DNA of 8,515 bases from Alphaproteobacteria bacterium (lineage in GTDB: Bacteria > Pseudomonadota > Alphaproteobacteria > Rhizobiales > Aestuariivirgaceae): assembly GCA_024279045.1 (NCBI GenBank), contig JAJRRZ010000071.1, positions 1 to 8,515 of the forward strand. Direction: 5' to 3'. This document shows positions 1 to 7,256 of the stretch, one piece after another; within the stretch, counting starts at the first letter, position 1, and each line of letters begins with the position of its first letter. The position numbers and the translations under genes are program-made. A model generated the notes under the pieces. It saw only the letters and a list, made by a program, of their open reading frames with translations. It was not told the origin of the DNA and did no database searches.

Positions 1-513
1 GCGCAGCTGGCCGCAACGGCGGCGCGGCTGGCGGAGAATGCCTTCGAGTTGTCGGAACTGCTTGCCACGCTGCCTGAAGCACCGGAGTGGCGCGCGCCGA
101 AGCCCCTGACGGTGGCCTGGCATGCGCCGTGCTCGCTGACGCATCACCTGCGCCTGGCGGAAAAGCCCCGGCAACTGTTGCAGCAGGCGGGTTTCGCGGT
201 GGTGGAGCCGGCGGAGGCGCACATATGCTGCGGCGCGGGCGGGGCCAACGCGGTGCTGGAGCCGGACGTGGCGCACACGCTGGCGGCGCGCAAGCTGGGG
301 CATCTGCAACAGCCCGGCGTGCAGGTCATTGCCAGCGCCAATTTCGGCTGCCTGCAAAACCTGGCCGCGCAGGCGAAGCTGCCGCTGCTGCATTACGCGC
401 AACTGCTGGCCTGGGCGGCGGGTGGGCCAAACCCACTGCAAGGCGCCACCCCACCCCACGCCAGCGGCAAGACATTCGGCTGCGCGGGCGGCGCCTGTGG
501 GTGCGACACCTGA
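1..513 (+). CDS. glcF: Glycolate oxidase iron-sulfur subunit, C-terminal part (5' end outside the window)
   Basis: The reading frame is open from base 1 to the TGA at 511-513 and gives the last 170 residues. The domain seen is the second cysteine-rich (CCG-type) domain of the GlcF/heterodisulfide-reductase-like family. Its marks are WHAPCSLTHH (a His-x-Pro-Cys element), HICCGAGGANAVL (the CCG element) and SANFGCLQNL, in the order and spacing of GlcF. In that family the subunit carries 4Fe-4S clusters and passes electrons from the flavin subunits GlcD/GlcE during glycolate-to-glyoxylate oxidation at the membrane. The N-terminal ferredoxin-like half would lie upstream of the window, as would any glcD and glcE. 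After the conserved domain there is an extra tail of about 30 residues ending in a Cys/Gly-rich stretch with three cysteines (GCAGGACGCDT). A related lactate-utilisation or other CCG-domain protein cannot be fully excluded, but the AN-x-GC motif favours GlcF. Confidence 0.85.
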   Translation, partial: AQLAATAARLAENAFELSELLATLPEAPEWRAPKPLTVAWHAPCSLTHHLRLAEKPRQLLQQAGFAVVEPAEAHICCGAGGANAVLEPDVAHTLAARKLGHLQQPGVQVIASANFGCLQNLAAQAKLPLLHYAQLLAWAAGGPNPLQGATPPHASGKTFGCAGGACGCDT

Positions 514-568
514 CCGCGCCTTTTTCCCTGAAAAACATATTCAAGATGACGTATATCAAGTGCTGCTT

Positions 569-588
569 ATATGAGAATGTTATCATAT
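569..588. promoter_or_regulatory. 20-bp imperfect palindrome upstream of the TlpA-like gene, candidate operator
   Basis: The sequence ATATGAGAATGTTATCATAT is symmetric about 578/579, with 8 of 10 base pairs matching: the six outermost pairs are perfect, and only the pairs 575/582 and 578/579 fail. It lies 78 bases before the chosen start of the TlpA-like gene, in the AT-richest part of the spacer. The core loosely resembles Fur-family operators (TGAGAAT then TTATCA), but the centre is one base short of the classical 7-1-7 form. TATCAT at 581-586 could serve as a -10 element, which would put the palindrome over the promoter; I found no good -35. The call is inference, because AT-rich DNA produces short palindromes by chance. 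Confidence 0.35.
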
Positions 589-650
589 TCGCGCTTCCTG
601 ATGTGAATCGCCGCCAATGGCGGACAGAAGCGACCTGGCATATGGGATAA

Positions 651-668
651 GAGAGGATGACGAAGATG
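651..668 (+). promoter_or_regulatory. Ribosome binding site deciding the start of the TlpA-like gene
   Basis: GAGAGG at 651-656 touches the first in-frame ATG (657) directly, leaving no spacer. The next in-frame ATG at 666 lies nine bases downstream of it, a normal Shine-Dalgarno distance. The start at 666 is therefore preferred; it drops only three residues (MTK) from the protein. Confidence 0.6.
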
Positions 669-1277
669 ACAGCCAGCAAGATGATGACGGGCAACAAGGG
701 CTTCACGCGGCGGCTGCTGGGCGCGGCGATGGCGGCAGCCCTGCTGACGGGCGGCGCGGCAGGCGCGCTGGCGCAGGTGGGCAACATGTCCGCCGAGACG
801 CAGCCTAAGAGCATGCTGATGACACCGCTGGGCCACAAGGCCGCACCGCTGAACTTCACGCTGAAAGATGTCAACACCGGCAAGCCGGTGCGGCTGTCCA
901 GCCTGCGCGGCAAGGTGGTGGTGGTGAATTTCTGGTCCACGGCCTGCCCGGCCTGCCGCGCGGAAATGCCGACACTGCAGAAGCTGTGGCAGAAGATGAA
1001 AGGCATGGACGTGGCGGTGCTGAGCGTGCACATCGGCGGCGATGCGGAAAAGGTGCGCGCCTTCCTGAAGGAAAAGGGCGTTCAGATGCCGGTGTTGCTG
1101 GACGATGGCGAGAACGTGGCGGAAAGCTGGGGCGCGCTGCACCTGCCGGTTACCTACGTGCTGAACCCGGACGGCACGCTGGCCTTCGTCGCCTATGGCG
1201 CGCGCAATTGGCAGAATCCGCAGATCGCGCAGATGTTGACGGCGCTGATCTCGCCGCTGCATGGCAACGAGGAATAA
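666..1277 (+). CDS. Secreted TlpA/ResA-like thiol-disulfide oxidoreductase
   Basis: A 203-residue protein with an export signal and one thioredoxin-fold domain. Residues 11-36 are a basic stretch followed by an Ala/Leu-rich hydrophobic core ending in ALA, a likely signal peptidase I site before Q37. A twin-arginine pair (TRRLLG) precedes the core, so Tat export is possible but does not fit the full consensus. The mature part starts with the AhpC/TSA-type lead-in (APLNFTLKDVNTGKPVRLSSLRGK). The active site FWSTACPACRAEMP has C94 and C97, and the cis-proline loop is at LPVTYV (P161). TlpA/ResA proteins reduce or isomerise disulfides in periplasmic targets, often during cytochrome c or oxidase assembly. 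Here no ccm or cox gene is adjacent, so the substrate is unknown. The residue before the first Cys is Ala instead of the family's usual Trp. The gene stands alone between glcF and the convergent lpd. The fold is clear, but the specific role is not. Confidence 0.88.
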   Translation: MTASKMMTGNKGFTRRLLGAAMAAALLTGGAAGALAQVGNMSAETQPKSMLMTPLGHKAAPLNFTLKDVNTGKPVRLSSLRGKVVVVNFWSTACPACRAEMPTLQKLWQKMKGMDVAVLSVHIGGDAEKVRAFLKEKGVQMPVLLDDGENVAESWGALHLPVTYVLNPDGTLAFVAYGARNWQNPQIAQMLTALISPLHGNEE

Positions 1278-1312
1278 GCCGCGGCTGACACATCGGCCCG
1301 AATGACTCAAAT

Positions 1313-1339
1313 GGCCCGGAAGTCCCATGCTTCCGGGCC
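1313..1339. terminator. Bidirectional hairpin terminator between convergent genes
   Basis: GGCCCGGAAG (1313-1322) and CTTCCGGGCC (1330-1339) form a perfect 10-bp stem with a 7-base loop, extendable by a T-G and an A-T pair. It lies 35 bases past the stop of the TlpA-like gene (+ strand) and 30 bases past the stop of lpd (- strand), so it can end transcripts from both sides. The following T-tracts are poor (GTTCTG on +, ATTTGAGT on -), so termination may be partial or assisted. Confidence 0.75.
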
Positions 1340-1369
1340 GTTCTGCATGACAGGGGATGGAGCTGCGCA

Positions 1370-2773
<1,404 letters not shown>

Positions 2774-2794
2774 GGAGCGTGGCTCCCCCTTGCC
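2774..2794 (-). promoter_or_regulatory. lpd ribosome binding site partly held in a small hairpin
   Basis: Read on the - strand, the leader just before the ATG is AGGGGGAGCCACGCTCC. GGAGC and GCTCC (2782-2786 and 2774-2778) pair perfectly around a CAC loop, so about half of the Shine-Dalgarno sequence is inside a GC-rich 5-bp stem that ends directly at the start codon. Such a stem could lower or tune translation of lpd. The pairing is seen in the sequence; the effect is inference. Confidence 0.4.
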
Positions 2795-2855
2795 GTTTTC
2801 CCCGGTAAGTGCATGGCACACCATCGTGGCCCGCATCTCCCGGATCCTGTTTGTC

Positions 2856-2951
2856 CGTCAATGCCGGGCCTGACCCGGCAATCCAGCGCTACACACGTGT
2901 GCGGTCATGGTTGGCTGTGGCTGGATGCCCGGGTCAAGCCCGGGCATGACG
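2856..2951. repeat. REP/BIME-like double-hairpin palindromic element in the pdhC-lpd spacer
   Basis: Two 32-base arms (2856-2887 and 2920-2951) are inverted copies matching at 26 of 32 positions, separated by a 32-base central part. Each arm folds by itself: TGCCGGG/CCCGGCA (7 bp, 2862-2880) on the left and TGCCCGGG/CCCGGGCA (8 bp, 2925-2945) on the right. The outer ends are CGTCA and TGACG, and the inner ends CCAGC and GCTGG. Dispersed non-coding palindromes of this style are frequent in alphaproteobacterial genomes. This element occupies nearly half of the 212-base spacer (2774-2985) inside the operon, is transcribed if the operon is one message, and could act as an mRNA stabiliser or attenuator. 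Only this one pair is present in the window, so genomic dispersal is not shown here. Confidence 0.8.
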
Positions 2952-2985
2952 CTATTGGATATGGTGCGTGCATGTCGCTGCGTGT

Positions 2986-4398
2986 TCAGCCTTCCATCAG
3001 CATCAGCGCCGGTTCCTCGATGTAGCGGCGGAAGGCGGTGAGCGCCTGCGCGGCCACTGCGCCGTCCACGGCACGATGATCGGCGGACAATGTTACCGTC
3101 ATGACCGTGCGCACCACCGGCTGGCCATCTTCGGCCACCACCCGCTGCCTGCCCTCGCCCACGGCCAGGATGGTGGCCTGTGGCGGGTTGATGACGGCGG
3201 CGAACTGGCGGATGCCGAACATGCCGAGATTGGAAATGCTGGTGGTGCCGCCCTGGTATTCCTCCGGCTTCAGCCGCCGGGCGCGGGCGCGGCTGGCAAG
3301 ATCCTTCATGGTGGCGGAAATGTCGTGCAGTGGCAGGGCATCGGCGGCGCGGATGATGGGCGTGATCAGCCCGCCCTCGATGGCCACGGCCACCGATACG
3401 TCCACCTGATGATGTTGCAGCATGCCACCGTTCGTCCAGGTGGTGTTGGCCTCGGGCACCTTCTTCAGCGCCAGCGCCCAGGCCTTGATGACGAAATCGT
3501 TCACCGACAGCCGCCACAGCGGTTTGCCATCCTCGCCTTGCGGGGCTTCGGCGTTGATGGCCTTGCGCACTTCCAGCAAGCGGTCGATGAGGCAATCGAC
3601 AGTGAGGTAGAAATGCGGCACTGTCTGCTTCGACAGGGTGAGGCGCCCGGCAATGGCCTTGCGCATGGAATCGATGGGCTGCACCTCGTAGCTGCCCTGC
3701 GGGTACAGCGCCAGCACCTCTGCATCACTCATGCCGGCGGCCATGCCCGTGGCGGCGGGTGCTGCGGTGCGGCCCACTCCGGCGGCAAGGGCGGCCTCCA
3801 CATCAGCCTTGACGATGCGCCCGCGCGGGCCGGAGCCGGAGATCAGCGCCAGATCCAGGCCATGCTCGCGGGCCAGCCGCCTGGCCAGGGGCGAGGCGAA
3901 GATGCGCCCCGCCGCGCCGCCTGCGGCGGGCCGGGCGGCAGCCGGAGATGCCGCCAGGGTGGCGGGCGGCGGTGATGTGGTGGCAGCGGCTGGTGAAGGC
4001 GTGCTGGCCGTGGGCGATGGCGGGGTGGCCGCCTGGGGCTGCCCGGCAGGCCTTGCCGCTTCACCTCCATCGGAAGCCGCGGCAGCGGAAGCTGCCGATA
4101 CGCCCGCCGGGGCCAGCGTGGCAGGGTCGATTTGCGCCACTTCGGCGACGTCCTCGCCGTCCTCGGCGAGAATGGCGATGACGGCATTCACCGGCACGCC
4201 CTCGCTGCCCTCCGGCACAGCGATCTTCGCCAGCGTGCCTTCGTCGGTGGCTTCCAGCTCCATCACCGCCTTGTCGGTCTCGATCTCGGCGATGATGTCG
4301 CCGGCATTCACCGCCTCGCCTTCCTGTTTCAGCCAGCGGGCGATCTTGCCCTCGGTCATGGTGGGCGACAGCGCCGGCATGAGAATGGCTATGGGCAT
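2986..4398 (-). CDS. pdhC: Dihydrolipoamide acetyltransferase, E2 core of pyruvate dehydrogenase
   Basis: A 470-residue protein that moves the acetyl group from lipoyl-lysine to CoA and forms the structural core of the PDH complex. Domain order: one lipoyl domain at about 1-80, with the lipoylated lysine K43 in IETDKAVME; a long Ala/Pro/Ser/Thr-rich flexible linker at about 85-163; a peripheral-subunit-binding domain at about 165-204 (FASPLARRLAREHGLDL); a second linker; and the catalytic domain from about 235, ending with the active-site motif DHRAVDG (H441, D445). A single lipoyl domain is the usual number for this alphaproteobacterial-type E2. The ATG at 4398 is preceded by AGGGGAA at a normal distance, and the gene starts 21 bases after the pdhB stop. 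The DNA for residues 7-18 is an exact copy of the same region of pdhB. The PDH assignment rests on the operon; by sequence alone a related 2-oxoacid dehydrogenase E2 would be considered. Confidence 0.96.
   Translation of the reverse strand: MPIAILMPALSPTMTEGKIARWLKQEGEAVNAGDIIAEIETDKAVMELEATDEGTLAKIAVPEGSEGVPVNAVIAILAEDGEDVAEVAQIDPATLAPAGVSAASAAAASDGGEAARPAGQPQAATPPSPTASTPSPAAATTSPPPATLAASPAAARPAAGGAAGRIFASPLARRLAREHGLDLALISGSGPRGRIVKADVEAALAAGVGRTAAPAATGMAAGMSDAEVLALYPQGSYEVQPIDSMRKAIAGRLTLSKQTVPHFYLTVDCLIDRLLEVRKAINAEAPQGEDGKPLWRLSVNDFVIKAWALALKKVPEANTTWTNGGMLQHHQVDVSVAVAIEGGLITPIIRAADALPLHDISATMKDLASRARARRLKPEEYQGGTTSISNLGMFGIRQFAAVINPPQATILAVGEGRQRVVAEDGQPVVRTVMTVTLSADHRAVDGAVAAQALTAFRRYIEEPALMLMEG
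4347..4381. repeat. 35-bp exact direct repeat, copy in pdhC
   Basis: This 35-base stretch, which encodes the MPALSPTMTEG start of the lipoyl domain, is identical base for base to 5877-5911 in pdhB. A second shared block of 21 bases follows around the lipoyl-lysine codon (CATCACCGCCTTGTCGGT in both). It marks duplication of the lipoyl domain or gene conversion between the copies. Confidence 0.8.
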
Positions 4399-4419
4399 GG
4401 TCGCGGGTTCCCCTGAAAA

Positions 4420-5928
4420 TCAGCGATACAGCACCTGCCTTGCGGCGGCGACGACTTCCTCCACCGTCGGCAGGGCCATCTTTTCCAGATTGGCGGCGTA
4501 GGGCAGCACCACGTCCCTGGCGTTCACCGTCAGCACCGGCGCATCCAGCCAGTCGAAGGCCTCGGCCATCACGCGGCGGCAGATCTCCGCGCCGATGGAA
4601 CACACCGGCCAGGCCTCTTCCACGGTGATCAGCCGGTTGGTCTTCTTCAGGCTGCGGATGACGGCGGGCATGTCCAGCGGGCGCAGGGATCGCAGGTCGA
4701 TGACCTCCGCGGAGATGCCGTCCTGCGCCAGCGCATCCGCCGCCTGCAGGGCGTAGTGCATGCCCATGCCGTAGGAGACGATGGTAACGTCGGAGCCTGC
4801 CCGCGCCAGCCGTGCGCGGCCAATGGGCAGCACGTAATCCTCCACCTGTGGCACCGGAAAACTGTGGCCGTAGAGAATCTCGTTTTCCAGGAAGATGACC
4901 GGATCGGGATCGCGAATGGCGGCCTTCAGCAGGCCCTTCGCATCCGCCGCGGAGTAGGGCATGACCACCTTCAACCCCGGAATATGGGCATACCAAGCGG
5001 CATAATCCTGGCTGTGCTGGCCGGCCACACGCGCCGCCGGGCCGTTGGGGCCGCGAAAGACGATGGGCACGCTCACCTCGCCGCCGGACATGTAGCGCTG
5101 CTTGGCGGCGGAGTTGATGATGGCGTCGATGGCCTGCATGGCGAAGTTGAAGGTCATGAACTCGACAATGGGCCGCAAGCCCTCGAAGGCGGCGCCAATG
5201 CCCAGCCCGGCGAAGCCATATTCGGTAATCGGCGTGTCTACCACGCGCTGCGGGCCGAACTCTTCCAGCAGCCCCTGGCTGACCTTGTAGGCCCCCTGAT
5301 ATTCGGCCACTTCCTCGCCCATCAGGAAGACGCGTTCATCGCGGCGCATTTCCTCGGCCATGGCATCGCGCAGGGCCTCGCGCACCGTCTGCTCGACGAA
5401 TTCGGTGCCTTCCGGCAGCGCCGGGTCGGCCTCGGCGGGTGGCGTGATGGAGAGGTTGCGGGCCGGGTCGGGCGCGCCGTTCAAGGCATAGGCCTCGGCA
5501 TCGTCCTCGTCCGGCATGGCGGCGGAGCCCACATGCACTGCCGGGCTGGCGACATCCTGCGCGGTGTCTTGCGCGGCGATGTCTTGTGTGGCGGCAGCAG
5601 GCGCCTCTTCCTGCCCTGTTACGGCGTCGCTGGCCGCTGCCGCGCCGCCGGATTCGGCCAGCAGGGCCTCAAGGTCGAACTCCTCGCCCTCCTCGGCAAT
5701 CACGGCGATGGGTGTGCCTACCTTCACCCCTTGCGCGCCTTCATCGACGAGGATCTTCGCCAGCACGCCTTCCTCGTCGGTTTCCAACTCCATCACCGCC
5801 TTGTCGGTTTCCACCTCGGCGATGATGGCGCCGGGCGAGACGGCCTCGCCCTCCTGCACCAGCCATTTCGCCAGCGTGCCCTCGGTCATGGTGGGCGACA
5901 GCGCCGGCATGCGAACCACGACTGCCAT
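4420..5928 (-). CDS. pdhB: Pyruvate dehydrogenase E1 beta subunit with N-terminal lipoyl domain
   Basis: A 502-residue protein that pairs with PdhA to form the ThDP-dependent E1. Residues 1-80 are a lipoyl domain with K43 in VETDKAVME. Residues of about 85-170 are an acidic, Ala-rich linker. From about 175 comes the E1 beta body, with the transketolase pyrimidine-binding domain (GEEVAEYQGAYKVSQGL at 204-220, where the Glu that activates ThDP is expected; DTPITEYGFAG at 231-241; GQHSQDYAAWYAH at 303-315) and then the C-terminal transketolase domain from about 370. The lipoyl fusion makes it longer than ordinary E1 beta, as known in several alphaproteobacteria. The ATG at 5928 is preferred, with GAGGGG ten bases upstream and the lipoyl domain starting at once; an in-frame TTG at 5946 would add six residues. 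It lies 54 bases after pdhA and 21 before pdhC. Confidence 0.96.
   Translation of the reverse strand: MAVVVRMPALSPTMTEGTLAKWLVQEGEAVSPGAIIAEVETDKAVMELETDEEGVLAKILVDEGAQGVKVGTPIAVIAEEGEEFDLEALLAESGGAAAASDAVTGQEEAPAAATQDIAAQDTAQDVASPAVHVGSAAMPDEDDAEAYALNGAPDPARNLSITPPAEADPALPEGTEFVEQTVREALRDAMAEEMRRDERVFLMGEEVAEYQGAYKVSQGLLEEFGPQRVVDTPITEYGFAGLGIGAAFEGLRPIVEFMTFNFAMQAIDAIINSAAKQRYMSGGEVSVPIVFRGPNGPAARVAGQHSQDYAAWYAHIPGLKVVMPYSAADAKGLLKAAIRDPDPVIFLENEILYGHSFPVPQVEDYVLPIGRARLARAGSDVTIVSYGMGMHYALQAADALAQDGISAEVIDLRSLRPLDMPAVIRSLKKTNRLITVEEAWPVCSIGAEICRRVMAEAFDWLDAPVLTVNARDVVLPYAANLEKMALPTVEEVVAAARQVLYR
5877..5911. repeat. 35-bp exact direct repeat, copy in pdhB
   Basis: Partner of the copy in pdhC at 4347-4381, in the same orientation, 1530 bases away. 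It codes for the same lipoyl-domain start. Recombination between the two copies would remove most of pdhB and fuse its start to the pdhC lipoyl domain in frame, because 1530 is a multiple of three. Confidence 0.8.
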
Positions 5929-5982
5929 TTCGTGTTTACCCCTCAACCCTGCGCCGCCAGCGGCAGGCGGCGGATGTGCGCA

Positions 5983-7077
5983 TCAGTCTTCCACCGGTGC
6001 ATAGACATCGCGCCACAGCTCCTCTTGCGGTGGCTGTTCGGCGCTGGTGGCAAAGTCGGCGGCCTCGGCGACGATCTTGCGCACCTCGGCATCCACCGCC
6101 TTGATGTCCTCTTCCGTGGCCCAGCCCGCTTCCAGCAGGCGGCGCTTGACCTGCTCGATAGGGTCGTGCTCCTGGCGCATCTTCTGCACCTCCTCGCGGG
6201 AGCGATACTTGGCCGGGTCGGACATGGAATGGCCGCGGTAGCGGTAGGTCTGCATCTCCAGGATAAACGGCCCCTTGCCGGAGAGCACATGCTGCAGGGC
6301 GCGCTGCGCGGCATCCTTCACCGCGCGCACGTCCATGCCGTCCACCTGCTCGCCATCGATGCCGAAAGACGCGCCGCGCATGAACAGCTCTTCCGATTTC
6401 GCCGTGGCGCGGTGGATCTCCGTGCCCATGGCGTAGCGGTTGTTCTCGATGACGTAGATCACCGGCAGCTTCCACAGCGCCGCCATGTTGAAGCTTTCAT
6501 ACACCTGCCCCTGGTTGGCCGCGCCTTCGCCGAAGAAGGTGAAGCAGGCCCTGTCCTCGCCATTGTATTTGGCGGCGAAGGCCAGCCCGGTGCCGATGGG
6601 CACCTGCGCACCGACGATGCCATGCCCGCCCCAGAAATGCCCCGGCTTGTGGAACATGTGCATGGAGCCGCCCTTGCCCTTCGACACGCCGGCGGCGCGG
6701 CCCGTGAGCTCCGCCATCACCGCCTTCGGCGCGGCCCCGGCCAGCAGCTCCTGGGCATGGCAGCGGTAGGAGGTGATGATGTCGTCCTGTGGCCTGCGGG
6801 CCATGAAGATGCCGGTGGCCACCGCCTCCTGGCCAATGTAGAGATGCAGGAAACCGCCGATGTGGCCCATGCCGTAAAGCTGGCCGGCCTTTTCCTCGAA
6901 GCGGCGGATGAGAAGCATGTCGCGCAGGGCGCGTTGCTCTTCCTCTTGCGTGAAGGCGGGTGGATGGTTTGGCCTGGCGGCAGGTTGCGTGGTCTTGGTG
7001 GTTTTCGCGCCGGTGGTCTTTGCGGCCTTGCCGCGCTTGCCACCGGATTTTCCCCTGCTGGAGGATTTCGCAGCCAT
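5983..7077 (-). CDS. pdhA: Pyruvate dehydrogenase E1 alpha subunit
   Basis: A 364-residue protein, the alpha half of the E1 heterotetramer that decarboxylates pyruvate with ThDP and Mg2+. Visible signs: RRFEEKAGQLY and GFLHLYIGQEAVATG near the N-terminus of the fold; SYRCHAQ; the glycine-rich KGKGGSMHMF; the ThDP/Mg region FFGEGAANQGQVYESFNMA with the partner ENNRYAMGT (N213); and the loop YRYRGHSMSDPAKYRS (from 278), which in the mammalian enzyme carries the regulatory serines. Position 184 is Glu, where the family's GDG motif has the Mg-binding Asp. The first 36 residues or so are a low-complexity Lys/Ser/Thr/Gly tail preceding the conserved fold. The ATG at 7077 has AAGGAG six bases upstream. 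It is the first gene of pdhA-pdhB-pdhC-lpd and follows a 226-base spacer with a candidate promoter. Confidence 0.96.
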   Translation of the reverse strand: MAAKSSSRGKSGGKRGKAAKTTGAKTTKTTQPAARPNHPPAFTQEEEQRALRDMLLIRRFEEKAGQLYGMGHIGGFLHLYIGQEAVATGIFMARRPQDDIITSYRCHAQELLAGAAPKAVMAELTGRAAGVSKGKGGSMHMFHKPGHFWGGHGIVGAQVPIGTGLAFAAKYNGEDRACFTFFGEGAANQGQVYESFNMAALWKLPVIYVIENNRYAMGTEIHRATAKSEELFMRGASFGIDGEQVDGMDVRAVKDAAQRALQHVLSGKGPFILEMQTYRYRGHSMSDPAKYRSREEVQKMRQEHDPIEQVKRRLLEAGWATEEDIKAVDAEVRKIVAEAADFATSAEQPPQEELWRDVYAPVED

Positions 7078-7215
7078 GCAATGCTCCTTCAGGTGGGCGG
7101 CCCCGGCGCGATTGCCCGGCTTTCAGCGCTGCCAGATCTTGCACGACATGCTGCGCCGCCACAATGCAAGCCCGCACCGCGGACCGATTCCCGCTTGTCC
7201 CCCGATTTGCGTCAG

Positions 7216-7245
7216 CTTATAGCCGAGAGCCGCGAAAAAACACAA
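7216..7245 (-). promoter_or_regulatory. Candidate sigma70-type promoter of the pdh operon
   Basis: On the - strand, TTGTGT (7240-7245) and TATAAG (7216-7221) are separated by 18 bases, a fair -35/-10 pair. Transcription would begin near 7209 and leave a leader of about 130 bases before pdhA. The rest of the 7078-7303 spacer is GC-rich leader sequence with no gene I can support. Start-site mapping is not available, so this is inferred from the match alone. Confidence 0.45.
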
Positions 7246-7256
7246 GAGAAAGCCGT

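Noticed and set aside
491..530. Terminator for glcF (GGTG-CGA-CACC hairpin before CCGCGCCTTTTT)
   Set aside because: The stem has only four pairs, sits inside the coding end and is separated from the T-run by several bases. I do not consider it supported.
2774..2836. Start of lpd at the upstream in-frame ATG (2836)
   Set aside because: The added 21 residues lie before the FAD-binding strand and do not resemble the family, while the ATG at 2773 has a much stronger Shine-Dalgarno sequence. It is kept only as an alternative.
2856..2951. Short CRISPR-like unit or insertion-sequence end
   Set aside because: There are only two arms, they are inverted rather than direct repeats, and no transposase or target duplication is visible. 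A REP-type palindrome explains it better.
7078..7177. Small leader gene upstream of pdhA on the - strand starting at GTG 7177
   Set aside because: The frame has no good ribosome binding site, has no stop before pdhA and runs on as a shadow frame inside it. The product is Arg/Ala-rich without a recognisable pattern.
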